A DNA stretch of 64,000 nucleotides from an uncultured Pseudomonadota bacterium (GTDB lineage: Bacteria > Myxococcota_A > UBA796 > SXON01). Each line of letters opens with the position of its first letter. Positions within the stretch are counted from its first letter, which is position 1. Where the stretch lies: NCBI GenBank assembly GCA_903900265.1, contig CAIUMM010000026.1, positions 1-64,000 on the forward strand, given 5' to 3'. The translations under genes and the position numbers were made by a program. Under the pieces are notes generated by a model that was given only the letters and a program-made list of their open reading frames with translations, did not search any database and was not told the DNA's origin. Shown here piece by piece: positions 1 through 8,351 of this stretch.

Positions 1-515
1 CCGTCTTTCAGCGTGGCGGTCGAGGTGGTGCGCAGCGTGCAGTCATACATCCACGGCGTGGTCTCGCTGGAGTAGGTGCAGTCGATGTCATCGGGCATCT
101 TGCCCGGGGTGATGGCGATCGACTTTACGTCGGTCCAGGTCACGCTCTTCTCGGTGGCGTTCGCTTCGACCGAGAGCTTCAGCTTGTTGGCTTCGGTGGT
201 CCAGCCGTCGTCGCCCGAGTAGTCGGCGGTGCGCTCCACGCCTTTGACGTGGCCGGCCTTGGACGTGCCGTCTGCGTACACAATGCTCACATTGAAGCTG
301 GCGTTGTTGACGACGACCGGAGCCGGGGGCTCTTCGGGCGGCGGCGGGGGCGCGGGGGCCTCGACGGGCGCAGGTGCGGCAACCGGCGGCGGGGGAGGAG
401 CAGGCGGATCCTTCTTTTTTGCGAAGGCCGGCGAGGCGAACGCGAGGGAGAGCGCGAGCGCGGGAAGCAGCGTGCGGGACAAACCAAGCAGGGGCGAGCG
501 AGTAACGGCAAACAT
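1..515 (-). CDS. Secreted protein of unknown function, 3' end beyond the left edge
   Basis: The reading frame starts at ATG 513-515, with GGAG seven bases upstream, and runs off the left edge after 171 visible codons. Residues 1-31 form a signal peptide (Arg-containing n-region, Leu/Ala core, cleavage after SPAFA). A Lys patch and a Pro/Ala/Glu-rich linker follow (about residues 32-62). The visible mature part begins NNASFNVSIVYADGTSKAG and carries two cysteines near the window edge. I do not recognise a family. The linker suggests an exported domain held away from a membrane or partner. It is transcribed divergently from the lipoprotein at 678; the 162 bases between show no promoter I would defend. 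Confidence 0.8.
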   Translation of the reverse strand, partial: MFAVTRSPLLGLSRTLLPALALSLAFASPAFAKKKDPPAPPPPPVAAPAPVEAPAPPPPPEEPPAPVVVNNASFNVSIVYADGTSKAGHVKGVERTADYSGDDGWTTEANKLKLSVEANATEKSVTWTDVKSIAITPGKMPDDIDCTYSSETTPWMYDCTLRTTSTATLKD

Positions 516-677
516 CAATGGACTCCGTGAACGTCCCAATAACCGTCAGGACGGGGATTGGTATTCCGTGGTCCGCCATCTGAGCGCGCGTAAAAGGAAT
601 CGTTGCCATCAAGGGACAAGTGGAGACATTGTAGAAGTAGGGTCCGCCCCGGTCGCGGGTTGACCCTCGGAGGTCGG

Positions 678-1463
678 ATGCTCCTCGCGCTGCTCTTCCT
701 CGGGTGTCACTCGCCTGCCAAACCGGTTGGGCACGCGGTGGGGCGCGCAGCAAACCTGCGTGTGGACGTCGTGGCGCGCGTGGCTGCGCCCGGAGCCGCG
801 GCCGCGTGGGATGCGACCACGTCTTTGTATCCGTCGGTATCGGTGTTGCTCCCCGGGGAGTGCGAGATCCTCGGCGACGCTGAGCTACCTGCTGCGCCCG
901 CTCCGGCGCTGCGGTCGTTGCGCATCGCTGGCGCGATGAGCGGCGCGCTGCTCGGGATGGACGACCACTGGAAGACCGTCAGCGGCTTGCAGGCAGCGGA
1001 TCCGGCGTGGTCGGTCGCCGATCTGCTGTGGTCGGCAGGCGATCAGCCCGGCGAGCAGCGACTGGTGCGTGCGGTGCGCTTCGGGCCTTCGCCGCGGGTG
1101 CGCGAGCTGGAGCGCCGTCCCGATGGCGATCTTTTTGTGCGCTGGGATCCGCAGTCGGTCGAGCACGGAGAGGTCGCGGTGACCGGTCCGGCTGGCGAGG
1201 CGCGCTGTGGGGTGGGCACAGGCGGCGTGGTGTTGCCGGCGTGGGTGTTGCCCGACGAGGGCGGCGAGGTCCGCCTGCGCAGCGTGCGGGTGCAGGAAGA
1301 GGACGCCTCCGCCGATCTTCGTATCCGCGTGCGCGCCGTCCTCGAGCGGGTGATCCCGATCGACACTCCCCCGGCCGAGGTCGCGCCGATGGCCTTGCCG
1401 CCTGCGCCGTTGGGCCCGCGGCTGGGGCCGGTGCGTACCCGAGCGCGCGCAGTCACGGGGTAG
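678..1463 (+). CDS. Hypothetical lipoprotein
   Basis: This 261-residue protein starts at ATG 678, chosen because GGAGG lies at 669-673 and because residues 1-10 (MLLALLFLGC) are a compact lipoprotein signal with the lipid-accepting Cys at 10. An in-frame upstream extension exists but would bury that signal. The mature part is Ala/Val/Arg-rich with no motif I recognise, and ends in a Pro-rich tail. Its 3' end overlaps the convergent gene at 1453 by 11 bases. It is probably anchored in the outer or inner membrane; the function is unknown. Confidence 0.7.
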   Translation: MLLALLFLGCHSPAKPVGHAVGRAANLRVDVVARVAAPGAAAAWDATTSLYPSVSVLLPGECEILGDAELPAAPAPALRSLRIAGAMSGALLGMDDHWKTVSGLQAADPAWSVADLLWSAGDQPGEQRLVRAVRFGPSPRVRELERRPDGDLFVRWDPQSVEHGEVAVTGPAGEARCGVGTGGVVLPAWVLPDEGGEVRLRSVRVQEEDASADLRIRVRAVLERVIPIDTPPAEVAPMALPPAPLGPRLGPVRTRARAVTG

Positions 1464-2544
1464 GGGCTCCCGCCTCCACCGTCGTTCGCCAGTACCGCTC
1501 GCCAGAGCTCACCAAGAGCGCCTCGGCGCGCGCTGAGCGGCGACCGAGCCAAGAGAGCGGGCCGTTGGGGAGGGTGAAGATCGGGATGAGGTGCTTGGCG
1601 GGCCCGTCGCGGAGCCCGAGCGGATCGGCCTGCGCGGGCCCCTGAACGTGGCGGACGATCGCTTCGGCGAACGCGACGCGCACCGGCCGGGTGCGACCGG
1701 GAGGACCGGAGGCGAGCAGGGCGCGGACCAAGCGGCGGGCGTCGTCATCGGGCGCGCGCTCGGTGGCGGCGATGAGCGCCGAAGACGCGAGTGCGTCGGC
1801 CTCGTTCACCGGGAGGAGCTCCTCGTCTACGCCCATCCACCGACCGGCTACCCGCCACAGCGCGAGGTGATCCTCGGCCTCCGCGCCGGTCACCGGCCAT
1901 CCCAGCCGGCGCACCGCTTCCACCCATACGATGGAGAACAACAGCAGCGTTCCGCCGAGGTCGTGCTGGTTCAGCGGCAGGCCCCAAGCGGGGTCCCACG
2001 TCGGGTCGAGGCGCAGCCGACGTCGCACCACCGCGTGCATCACCCGCACGTGCAGGGCGAGCCGCCAGCCCTCGCCGCCGGGCAGGATGCCGCCCGGGCT
2101 GTGGACCGCAAACACGAAGCTCGCCGTCTCGGCGAGGCGCCGCGGCACGTCGTCGAGCAGCCTCCGGGTGCGGATCAGCGGCTTGTTCCCGTCCGGGGAC
2201 GCGTACCCGCCGACCAGCGAGCCGGCCCCCAGCGCGAGCCCGCCCGCCGCGCCGGTGCGAAAGAACAGGCGACCGCCTCGGGCGATCGCGTCGAGGTCCA
2301 CGCCTGCGGGGAGCGTCGCGACGGACGCGAAGAGGGCGTCGAACTCGGGCGGGAGGGAGCCACCGGACCGGTCCGCGGGCGTCCCCGACAGCGCGCGATG
2401 CAGCGTACCCATCGTCGCTGGATCGGCGGCGATCCGCTCAGCGACGGCGTCTGCGAGGGGATCAGACCGGTCGAGCGCCGAGGCCCAGCGCTCTCCCTGC
2501 GGGCCGTGCCGACGCAGGGCCTGCGCGCTCGCGAGGCGCGTCAC
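1453..2544 (-). CDS. MpaB / rubber-oxygenase-type (DUF2236) oxygenase-like protein
   Basis: This 363-residue cytoplasmic protein has the layout of the DUF2236 family, which includes latex-clearing protein Lcp and fungal MpaB, heme-b enzymes that cleave isoprenoid chains. Visible features are the Gly-rich helix GGLALGAGSLVGGY (101-114), the helix RLALHVRVMHAVVR (161-174) with His165 and His170 as candidate heme-region residues, and LPLNQHDLGGT (189-199). No signal peptide is seen, unlike secreted Lcp. It starts at GTG and overlaps the stop of the upstream ABC1 kinase gene by four bases (GTGA), so the two are translationally coupled. Family membership is likely; the substrate is unknown and could be an isoprenoid or lipid. 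Confidence 0.75.
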   Translation of the reverse strand: MTRLASAQALRRHGPQGERWASALDRSDPLADAVAERIAADPATMGTLHRALSGTPADRSGGSLPPEFDALFASVATLPAGVDLDAIARGGRLFFRTGAAGGLALGAGSLVGGYASPDGNKPLIRTRRLLDDVPRRLAETASFVFAVHSPGGILPGGEGWRLALHVRVMHAVVRRRLRLDPTWDPAWGLPLNQHDLGGTLLLFSIVWVEAVRRLGWPVTGAEAEDHLALWRVAGRWMGVDEELLPVNEADALASSALIAATERAPDDDARRLVRALLASGPPGRTRPVRVAFAEAIVRHVQGPAQADPLGLRDGPAKHLIPIFTLPNGPLSWLGRRSARAEALLVSSGERYWRTTVEAGAPTP

Positions 2545-3839
2545 ACCGGCGCCGCGGCCGCGATCGCGGCGTCAAGGTGCTGCTCAGCGATGCTCCGCCA
2601 CGAGGCCGTCGCTCCGAGGCGGCGACCCAACGCGTAGATCCCAGCGACCGACCGGTGCAGCATCAGCACGTCTGGCGGCGCCACGATCTCGCTGAACCGT
2701 CCCATCGCCTCGGCCGGCGCGCGCAGGGTGCTCACCATGGACGGCGTCGCCTCGCTCACCTCGTACGCTCCGTCCTTCCACGGCGCGACCGCGGCCTCGC
2801 AGAACGCCCACACGGCGTCTGCCGCTGCGCCCTCTACGCCGTCCCAGGCTCCGAACGCGCGCGCCCCCGCCAGCGCCTCGGCGCGGTCGTCCCGCAGCGC
2901 GCCCCGCACGATGCGCGCGTAGGCGCCGATGCTCTCGGGGGTAAAGCGCTTGACGCAGCCGTAGTCGAGCAGGCCCACGCGGCCGTCCGGCTCGAACAGG
3001 TAGTTCCCCGGGTGCGGGTCGGCGTGGAGAATGCGGTGCTTGAAGGTCTGCTCGAAGAACAGCTCCGCCAGCGTCTGCGCCGCCCGGGCGCGCGCCTCCC
3101 GGCTCGCGACGGCCACGTACACGTCGGCCGGTCGCCCCGGAAGGTGGTCCAACGTCAGGACTCGTCTGGTGGTCCGCTCCCGGACGACGCGGGGAACCCG
3201 AACCCGCGGGTCGTCGCCGTAGATCGCGACGAAGGCGTCGATGTTCGCTGCCTCCTGCGCGTAGTCGAGCTCCTCGTGTACGCGCGCGCGGAGCTCCTCT
3301 ACGATCGGCCGGATCTCCTCCACCGGTCGGCCTAAGGCCCGCATCAGCGTCGGCATCGCGCCGATCATCGAGAGGTCCGACGCCACCGCCTCCTCTACCC
3401 CCTCGTGCAGCACCTTCACGACGACCCTGCGGCCGTCCAGTAGCCGCGCTGCGTGCGCTTGGGCGAGGCTCGCGGTGCCCAAGGGCGCCTCGTCAAAATG
3501 GGCGAACAAGGTCAGGAGCGGAGCGCCCAGCTCGGCCTCGACGGTGGCGCGTATGGCCGCGAACGGGATGGGCTCTCCTTGAGCGTGGAGCGTGCCGAGG
3601 GCCATGCGCAGCTCCGGCGCGAGGTCCAGGTGATCCGCGGCGATCGCGAGGGACTGGCCGAGCTTCATCGCGGCGCCGCGCATCTTCCCGAGCGTGCGGG
3701 CGAGATCCTCGGCGCGGTGGCGGAGGCCCGGGTCGTCGGCGCTGGGATCCGCGCCTCGCCGTGTCACCAAGGTGGCGCCTACGCGCCCGGCGAGGGCGCC
3801 GAGCATCGCGTAGCGCTCGAGTCGACGGGGAAGTGCCAT
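2541..3839 (-). CDS. ABC1/UbiB (AarF-type) atypical kinase
   Basis: This 432-residue protein carries the signature motifs of the UbiB/ADCK family: KLGQ (59-62, the KxGQ motif), an Ala-rich-loop equivalent GTASLAQAH (121-129, with a G-T-A start where AAAS is usual), the ATP-contacting lysine in VVVKV (about 142), HADPHPGN (272-279, catalytic loop) and LDYG (291-294, DFG equivalent). Family members are ATPases or kinases acting in ubiquinone and other isoprenoid-lipid metabolism. Members with C-terminal transmembrane helices exist; none is clear here. It is the first gene of a two-gene unit with the MpaB-type oxygenase. That pairing suggests a role in isoprenoid or quinone lipid handling, which is inference. 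Confidence 0.85.
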   Translation of the reverse strand: MALPRRLERYAMLGALAGRVGATLVTRRGADPSADDPGLRHRAEDLARTLGKMRGAAMKLGQSLAIAADHLDLAPELRMALGTLHAQGEPIPFAAIRATVEAELGAPLLTLFAHFDEAPLGTASLAQAHAARLLDGRRVVVKVLHEGVEEAVASDLSMIGAMPTLMRALGRPVEEIRPIVEELRARVHEELDYAQEAANIDAFVAIYGDDPRVRVPRVVRERTTRRVLTLDHLPGRPADVYVAVASREARARAAQTLAELFFEQTFKHRILHADPHPGNYLFEPDGRVGLLDYGCVKRFTPESIGAYARIVRGALRDDRAEALAGARAFGAWDGVEGAAADAVWAFCEAAVAPWKDGAYEVSEATPSMVSTLRAPAEAMGRFSEIVAPPDVLMLHRSVAGIYALGRRLGATASWRSIAEQHLDAAIAAAAPV

Positions 3840-3994
3840 GGGAAAGCGTAGCGTGTGCGCTTGGGACCTGGCTACGGCGCATCACGCGTCCGGTGAGATA
3901 GACGACGCCCGGCGGGTTTTTCGGAACGCCGAAACGACGGCCGGGTCCGTATGGGCATGAAGCGCGTCGGATCCGACGGGGGCGCGGAAGCGGG

Positions 3995-4639
3995 TCAGGG
4001 CGCTCCGAGCGCGGGCGCCACCGTGGACGCGGGAACCGCGAGGAGGATCTCGTTCGTGCGCAGGAACCACGGCTTGAAGGGCGGGTCGTACCGCGCCCAC
4101 AGCGGGTCTCCCGTCACGATCAGGTGCTCGCGCGCGACCGCCGCACGCAGGGCCTGCAGGTGCGCGTTGTAGTTGGCCTCGGACCACGTGCCCGAGTACC
4201 GCAGGACCACGAAGCGGCGCGCAGGCAGCTGCCGGAGCGTCACCCGTGAGTCCGTAGGCTCGGGCAGGGTCGCGAGCGTGTACTCGCTCGGCATCATGAA
4301 CTGCACCACCCAGCCGGCGTCACTGCGCGACTGCGTCACGGGGGCCGTCATGGCGATCGTCTCGCCTTTCGGAGCCTGCATCACCGGCGCGGTCATGGCG
4401 ATCTTGGCCTGGCCGCGGTTGTTGCCGAAAATGTAGCCGCCGAGGAGGCCGAACGCCTCGCTGCCGGCGGAGGTGCGGTCTCCGCCGACCGTCGTCTCGG
4501 CTACGATGAAGCCGGGGTAGTCGCGGACCTCCACGTCATCGAGGCGCTGGACCACCGAGTACTTTGGCATTTCGTTGGCCATGGCAGCACACCCCGCGAG
4601 AAGGAGCGCCACCAGAGCGGTCAGGTGACGTTTGAACAT
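3995..4639 (-). CDS. SOUL heme-binding-family lipoprotein
   Basis: This 214-residue protein is set to start at ATG 4637-4639, because residues 1-17 (MFKRHLTALVALLLAGC) are a good lipoprotein signal with Cys17. The mature protein shows SOUL/HBP-family features: YSVVQRLDDVEVRDYPGFIVAET near the N-terminus, the repeated KIAMTAPVMQ / TIAMTAPVTQ segment, VVQFMMPSEYTLATLP, and the end motif PPFKPWFLRTNEI. In animals the family binds heme or porphyrin; bacterial lipoprotein members are poorly characterised. It is transcribed divergently from the spherulin-4-type lipoprotein. The 103-base gap contains a 13-base palindrome around 4685-4697 that could be a hairpin or operator. Confidence 0.85.
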   Translation of the reverse strand: MFKRHLTALVALLLAGCAAMANEMPKYSVVQRLDDVEVRDYPGFIVAETTVGGDRTSAGSEAFGLLGGYIFGNNRGQAKIAMTAPVMQAPKGETIAMTAPVTQSRSDAGWVVQFMMPSEYTLATLPEPTDSRVTLRQLPARRFVVLRYSGTWSEANYNAHLQALRAAVAREHLIVTGDPLWARYDPPFKPWFLRTNEILLAVPASTVAPALGAP

Positions 4640-4742
4640 GCCGTCGGAGATAAGCACGCATTCCGGCGCGCACACCGCCGCCTCTCCCGGCGGGAGGCGG
4701 GGGGCGGTTGTCCGCACCGTGGGTGAGCGCTATGTCGCCCCG

Positions 4743-5606
4743 ATGCTCCTCCTCCTCGCAGTAGGGTGCGCCCCCACCTCGGCGTCGCTCGCCCCCAAGC
4801 CCGACACGGATGCCGCTGCCGACGCAGACACCGACACCGACGCCGATTCGGACACCGACGCCGATGCGGACACGGATTCGGACGCCGACACCGATTCGAA
4901 CGCCGCGACGCCCCTGCGCCTCGCGATCCCCGCCTACGCGTGGCCGGGCGACCCGGCGTGGAGCGCCTTCGTGGACGGAGCCGCCGCGCGCGACGGGCTT
5001 GTCGTCGCCAACCCGAACAGTGGTCCCGGCGCGGGCTCGGACCCCGTCTATGTCGCCGCCATCGCTGCCGCGCAAGCTCGCGGCGTCCGGGTGCTCGGGT
5101 ACGTGCACACGAGCTACGGCCTGCGCGCCGCTGCCGACGTGGATCAGGAGGTGTCCACCTGGTACGAGTGGTATGGCGTCGACGGCATCTTCTTCGACGA
5201 GGTGTCCGACGCTGCCGGCTGCGCGTCGACCGCGGATTGGTACGCGGCGCGCGCGGCGGTCGCGAACGGCGTGGATGCCGACGGGGACGCGTTCATCGCG
5301 TACAACCCCGGCACCGATAGCTGCGAGACCTGGATGGAGCAGGCCGATCTCCTCGTGTTGTTCGAAGATACCGCCGCGGTCGTGCGTGGGTGGGCGCCCC
5401 CCGCGTGGACCGCGCGCTGGCCGGCGGAGCGGTTCTGGCTCCTCGCGCACACCGCGACGGCGGCGGACCTCGCCGCTCTTCTGGACGACGCCCGGACCCA
5501 CAACATCGGATGGATTTACGTGACCGACGACGTGCTCCCGAACCCCTGGGACGCCGCCCCCGCCTGGTGGGACGACGAGATCGCCGGCGCCGGTCGTCTG
5601 CTTTAG
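4743..5606 (+). CDS. Spherulation-specific family 4 (spherulin-4-like) lipoprotein
   Basis: This 287-residue protein starts at ATG 4743, giving the short lipoprotein signal MLLLLAVGC with Cys9. Residues about 20-53 are an almost pure Asp/Thr/Ala/Ser linker. The rest matches the spherulin-4 / GH114-like barrel: LAIPAYAWPGDPAW, VVANPNSGPG, VRVLGYVHTSYG, then WYEWYGVDGIFFDEV with acidic residues where the related glycosidases have catalytic ones, and IAYNPGT. It is probably displayed on the cell surface at the end of a flexible acidic stalk. Relatives are thought to act on galactosaminoglycan-type polysaccharides, but no activity can be read from the sequence. It is followed 12 bases later by another small lipoprotein gene. 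Confidence 0.8.
   Translation: MLLLLAVGCAPTSASLAPKPDTDAAADADTDTDADSDTDADADTDSDADTDSNAATPLRLAIPAYAWPGDPAWSAFVDGAAARDGLVVANPNSGPGAGSDPVYVAAIAAAQARGVRVLGYVHTSYGLRAAADVDQEVSTWYEWYGVDGIFFDEVSDAAGCASTADWYAARAAVANGVDADGDAFIAYNPGTDSCETWMEQADLLVLFEDTAAVVRGWAPPAWTARWPAERFWLLAHTATAADLAALLDDARTHNIGWIYVTDDVLPNPWDAAPAWWDDEIAGAGRLL
4803..4902 (+). repeat. Asp/Thr/Ala-coding low-complexity repeat
   Basis: About 100 bases made of reiterated GAC/GAT-ACC-GAC-GCC type codons, inside the spherulin-4-like lipoprotein gene. They encode an acidic DTDAD-type linker just after the lipid-anchored cysteine. A similar DTD linker appears in the MYXO-CTERM protein at 38745-39965. The repeat is imperfect at the DNA level and always in frame, consistent with a coding spacer that could change length by slippage. 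Confidence 0.75.
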
Positions 5607-5618
5607 CCCCATCCCGAG

Positions 5619-6137
5619 ATGCCCATGTTCTTCGCCGCGCTCTTCGCCTGCCACGTCGCGCCCCCGTTCGACACCGCGGGCACCGCGCCCGACGATGCCC
5701 CGGTCTTCGAGCGCCGCCTGCGCGCCAACTACGAGGTGGAAGAGGGGTTGAACCTCGCGGACGGCGAGGTCATGGTGCTGAGCGCGAACAACGAGACCGA
5801 ACCCGCGGCGGAGCACGCCGATCTCCACGCCACGTTGGGGCGCTACATCGGGCTCTCCACCTACGATCCTTCGGGCGAAGCGGGCCGCCTGTGCGCTGCC
5901 GGCACCGGGCTCGCGTCCATCGCGGACGTGGCCACGGAGTGTGACGGCGCCTCGACGTCGGCGGTGGCGTGTGCAGTGAACAGCGCCGGAGCGGAGTCGG
6001 CGTGCGCGGGCCTCGGCTTCCTCGTGCGTCCGCTCTCGAGCGATGCGCTCTACCGCATGCGCATCGTGACCGACGACATCGTCGCGGACGGGGACTACCC
6101 CGCAGGGGTGACGGTGGAGGTCCAAGAGGTGCGCTGA
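5619..6137 (+). CDS. Small cysteine-containing lipoprotein, unknown
   Basis: This 172-residue protein starts 12 bases after the spherulin-4-like gene and is probably co-transcribed with it. Residues 1-11 (MPMFFAALFAC) look like a minimal lipoprotein signal with Cys11; the charged n-region is missing, so anchoring is less certain than for its neighbours. The mature part has four further cysteines in pairs (LCAAG, TECDG, VACAV, SACAG), suggesting two disulfides in an extracytoplasmic domain. No family was recognised. It converges on the MATE gene with 33 bases between them. Confidence 0.65.
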   Translation: MPMFFAALFACHVAPPFDTAGTAPDDAPVFERRLRANYEVEEGLNLADGEVMVLSANNETEPAAEHADLHATLGRYIGLSTYDPSGEAGRLCAAGTGLASIADVATECDGASTSAVACAVNSAGAESACAGLGFLVRPLSSDALYRMRIVTDDIVADGDYPAGVTVEVQEVR

Positions 6138-6170
6138 GCGCCGGTCGATCGGTCTGTACCCGAGGTGCCT

Positions 6171-7505
6171 TCACCCCCCCGCCTTCGCCATCCAGCGCCC
6201 CCGCAGCGCGGTCAAGCCTTTGCCGGTGGCTTTCCCCAAGCTGGTCAGGTTGATCGCCCACCATACGCCTTCTGCGCCGTAGTGCGCGGCGAGCCACATC
6301 CCCAGCGGCACGCGCAGCGCGTTCAACGGCACCGACCACAGAAAGATCGGCAGCGTGACGCCCGCGCCGGCCAGCACGCCTTCGGCGAGCGCCTCCACCG
6401 CGACACACAGCTGCGACCACGCGAGGGTGCGGGCGTAGAGCTCGGCTTGAACCAGCACAGCAGGGTCGTGGGTGAACGCGCCGCACAGCGTCGGCGCTCC
6501 GAAGCGGAAGAGCAGGCTCGCGAGGACGCCGGCCGCGAGGGTCCAAGGGATAGCCTTCATCGCCCCGTGCGCCGCGCCGATCGGGTCACCCGCGCCGAGT
6601 CGTCGGCCGACGATGCTCGACACCGCCTGCGAGATCCCGAGGTACACCGGGTAGCTCATGCCTTCCAACGCGGAGAATCCGATGCCGAGCGCGGCGTTGA
6701 CCTCTTTGCCCAACGGCGAGATCGCGGTGTGCAGCAACGCCCAGTAGACTGCGGAATACGCGAGGGTGTTGCTGGCGATCGGTAAGCCGATGCGCAGCAT
6801 GGCGCGGTATTCGCTCGGCGCGCCGATGCGGGTGTCGGCTCGCTCGACGCCGAACTCGCGCCACAGCACCCAGAGGCCGATTCCGCTCGCGATCGTGCGC
6901 GCGCAGACGGTCGCTGCGGCGGTGCCGCCTACGCCAAAACCTGCGTGTATGGCGGCGATGTTGCCCAAATAGTTGAGCATCGCCGCGAGGATCTGCAGCG
7001 CCATCATCGCGCGCGTCTTGCCGATCGCGATGAACGCGGCGTCGAGGGTGGGTCCTAACGCCGCGGGCAGACCGCCGATCAGCAACACTTGTAGGAAGAT
7101 CGTCGCGTTGTCTGCGGTCTCTCCGCTGAGCCCGAGCAGGCGCACCATCGTGGGGGTTCCGACTGCGGCGATGGCGGCGATGCACAGGCCGAGGCCCGCG
7201 GCGCCGTACAACGCGCGCACAAAGATGCGGCGTCGTTCCTGCCAGTGGCCGCCCCCGGTAGCGCGCGCGATCAGCGGGCCTGCGCCCGACGCGACCAGAC
7301 AATGAACCGCGAACGCGGCGATCAGCACAAAAACGCAGCTGCCCATCGCCGCCTGCGCCGGCGTGCCAAGCTGGTCGGCCGCGTGCTGATCGATGACGCG
7401 GAACGCGTTGTTCAGCACCGCGCTCGCGGCGGCCGGACCCGCCAAGAGCAGCAGCTCACGGGACGTGACCGCCGCGGGGAGCGGCGGCTTCGGACCTTCG
7501 CTCAT
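6171..7505 (-). CDS. MATE-family efflux transporter
   Basis: This 444-residue protein of roughly twelve hydrophobic helices is arranged as two homologous halves, the usual MATE size and layout. Typical stretches are LLLLAGPAAASAVLNNAF near the N-terminus, LLIGGLPAALGPTLDAAFIAIG, LNYLGNIAAIHAGFGVGGTA, and in the second half LGIGFSALEGMSYPVYLGIS and QAVSSIVGRRLGAGD. It should sit in the inner membrane and export cationic drugs or metabolites against Na+ or H+. The substrate cannot be inferred. It starts at ATG 7503-7505 and stands alone, 37 bases from the SDR gene on the same strand. Confidence 0.88.
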   Translation of the reverse strand: MSEGPKPPLPAAVTSRELLLLAGPAAASAVLNNAFRVIDQHAADQLGTPAQAAMGSCVFVLIAAFAVHCLVASGAGPLIARATGGGHWQERRRIFVRALYGAAGLGLCIAAIAAVGTPTMVRLLGLSGETADNATIFLQVLLIGGLPAALGPTLDAAFIAIGKTRAMMALQILAAMLNYLGNIAAIHAGFGVGGTAAATVCARTIASGIGLWVLWREFGVERADTRIGAPSEYRAMLRIGLPIASNTLAYSAVYWALLHTAISPLGKEVNAALGIGFSALEGMSYPVYLGISQAVSSIVGRRLGAGDPIGAAHGAMKAIPWTLAAGVLASLLFRFGAPTLCGAFTHDPAVLVQAELYARTLAWSQLCVAVEALAEGVLAGAGVTLPIFLWSVPLNALRVPLGMWLAAHYGAEGVWWAINLTSLGKATGKGLTALRGRWMAKAGG

Positions 7506-7542
7506 CGCCGCGGACCGCGATGCGGCGCGCGTCCCGAGCGGA

Positions 7543-8298
7543 TCAGATGTTCGTCCGCCGGAAGATGAAGCTGGGCACCTGACGAATGATCGTCATGATC
7601 GGCATCCACACCGCGGGGACATAGCCCTCGACCGTGCCGGCTTTGGCGTGCGCGAGGATCCCTGCCGCGGCCTCTACCGGCTGGATGAGCAGGGGCAACT
7701 TGCCCAGATCTTTGGTCATCGGCGTCGCGACCGGGCCCGGCTTGACGGTGACGACGGTGACGCCATAGCGGCTCAGGCGGTTGCGCAGCGCCTCGAGGTA
7801 GGTCGTCAACGCGGCTTTAGACGTATGATAGCCCGGATTTCCGCGGCGCCCGCGATCTCCCGCGACGCTGCTGACCCCGACGATGGTCCCATGCCGACGC
7901 GCTTCCATGTCGGCCGCGACCGGGTTCAGCCACGCCATCGCGCCAAGCAGGTTGACCGAGATCATCTCGTGGTCCTTCTGGAAGTTGTACTCGCCTTCGG
8001 CGACGACCGGCATGACGCCGGCGTTGTACACCACGAGGTCGACCCCGCCGTCCGCCCCAGCGAGATCGGCGCGGATGCGGTCGAACAGGCCGGGAACCGA
8101 CGCGAAGTCGGTGACGTCGTGGGCATACGGACGGATGTTCTTGCCGTCGGCGCCGGCGTCGTGCACGATGCGCTCGAGCTCGGCCGAGCGGCGGGCCAGC
8201 GCGGCGACGGTCACGCCCTCGCGCGCGAGTTGACGGACGAGGCACTCGCCGATTCCGGACGAGGCCCCAACGACGATGGCGGTCTTGAAGGTGGTCAC
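7543..8298 (-). CDS. Short-chain dehydrogenase/reductase
   Basis: This 251-residue classical SDR has the NAD(P)-binding GASSGIG (11-17), the NAG motif at 92-94, the catalytic Ser in GVSSVAG (about 143), and Tyr157/Lys161 in YHTSK. Arg36-37 after beta2 (ALARR) suggests NADP(H) preference. The C-terminal part (IIRQVPSFIFRR) is basic and hydrophobic and may touch a membrane, as in SDRs acting on lipids. It starts at GTG 8296-8298, 53 bases from and divergent to the GluQ-RS gene. The substrate is unknown. Confidence 0.88.
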   Translation of the reverse strand: MTTFKTAIVVGASSGIGECLVRQLAREGVTVAALARRSAELERIVHDAGADGKNIRPYAHDVTDFASVPGLFDRIRADLAGADGGVDLVVYNAGVMPVVAEGEYNFQKDHEMISVNLLGAMAWLNPVAADMEARRHGTIVGVSSVAGDRGRRGNPGYHTSKAALTTYLEALRNRLSRYGVTVVTVKPGPVATPMTKDLGKLPLLIQPVEAAAGILAHAKAGTVEGYVPAVWMPIMTIIRQVPSFIFRRTNI

Positions 8299-8351
8299 CG
8301 TTCGGTTCTAACCGGCGACGCGGCCGCCGCCCCAGAATATCCTTGCGCCGC

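Noticed and set aside
3910..3940. Hairpin with T-run downstream of the SOUL-family gene
   Set aside because: The stem TTTCGG/CCGAAA is short and the T-run lies on the wrong side for either strand's transcript.
4536..6125. 529-codon - strand frame covering the spherulin-4-like and small lipoprotein genes
   Set aside because: Its repeats (VGVRIGVGV type) are the reverse complement of the DTD linker; no signal, domain or ribosome site.
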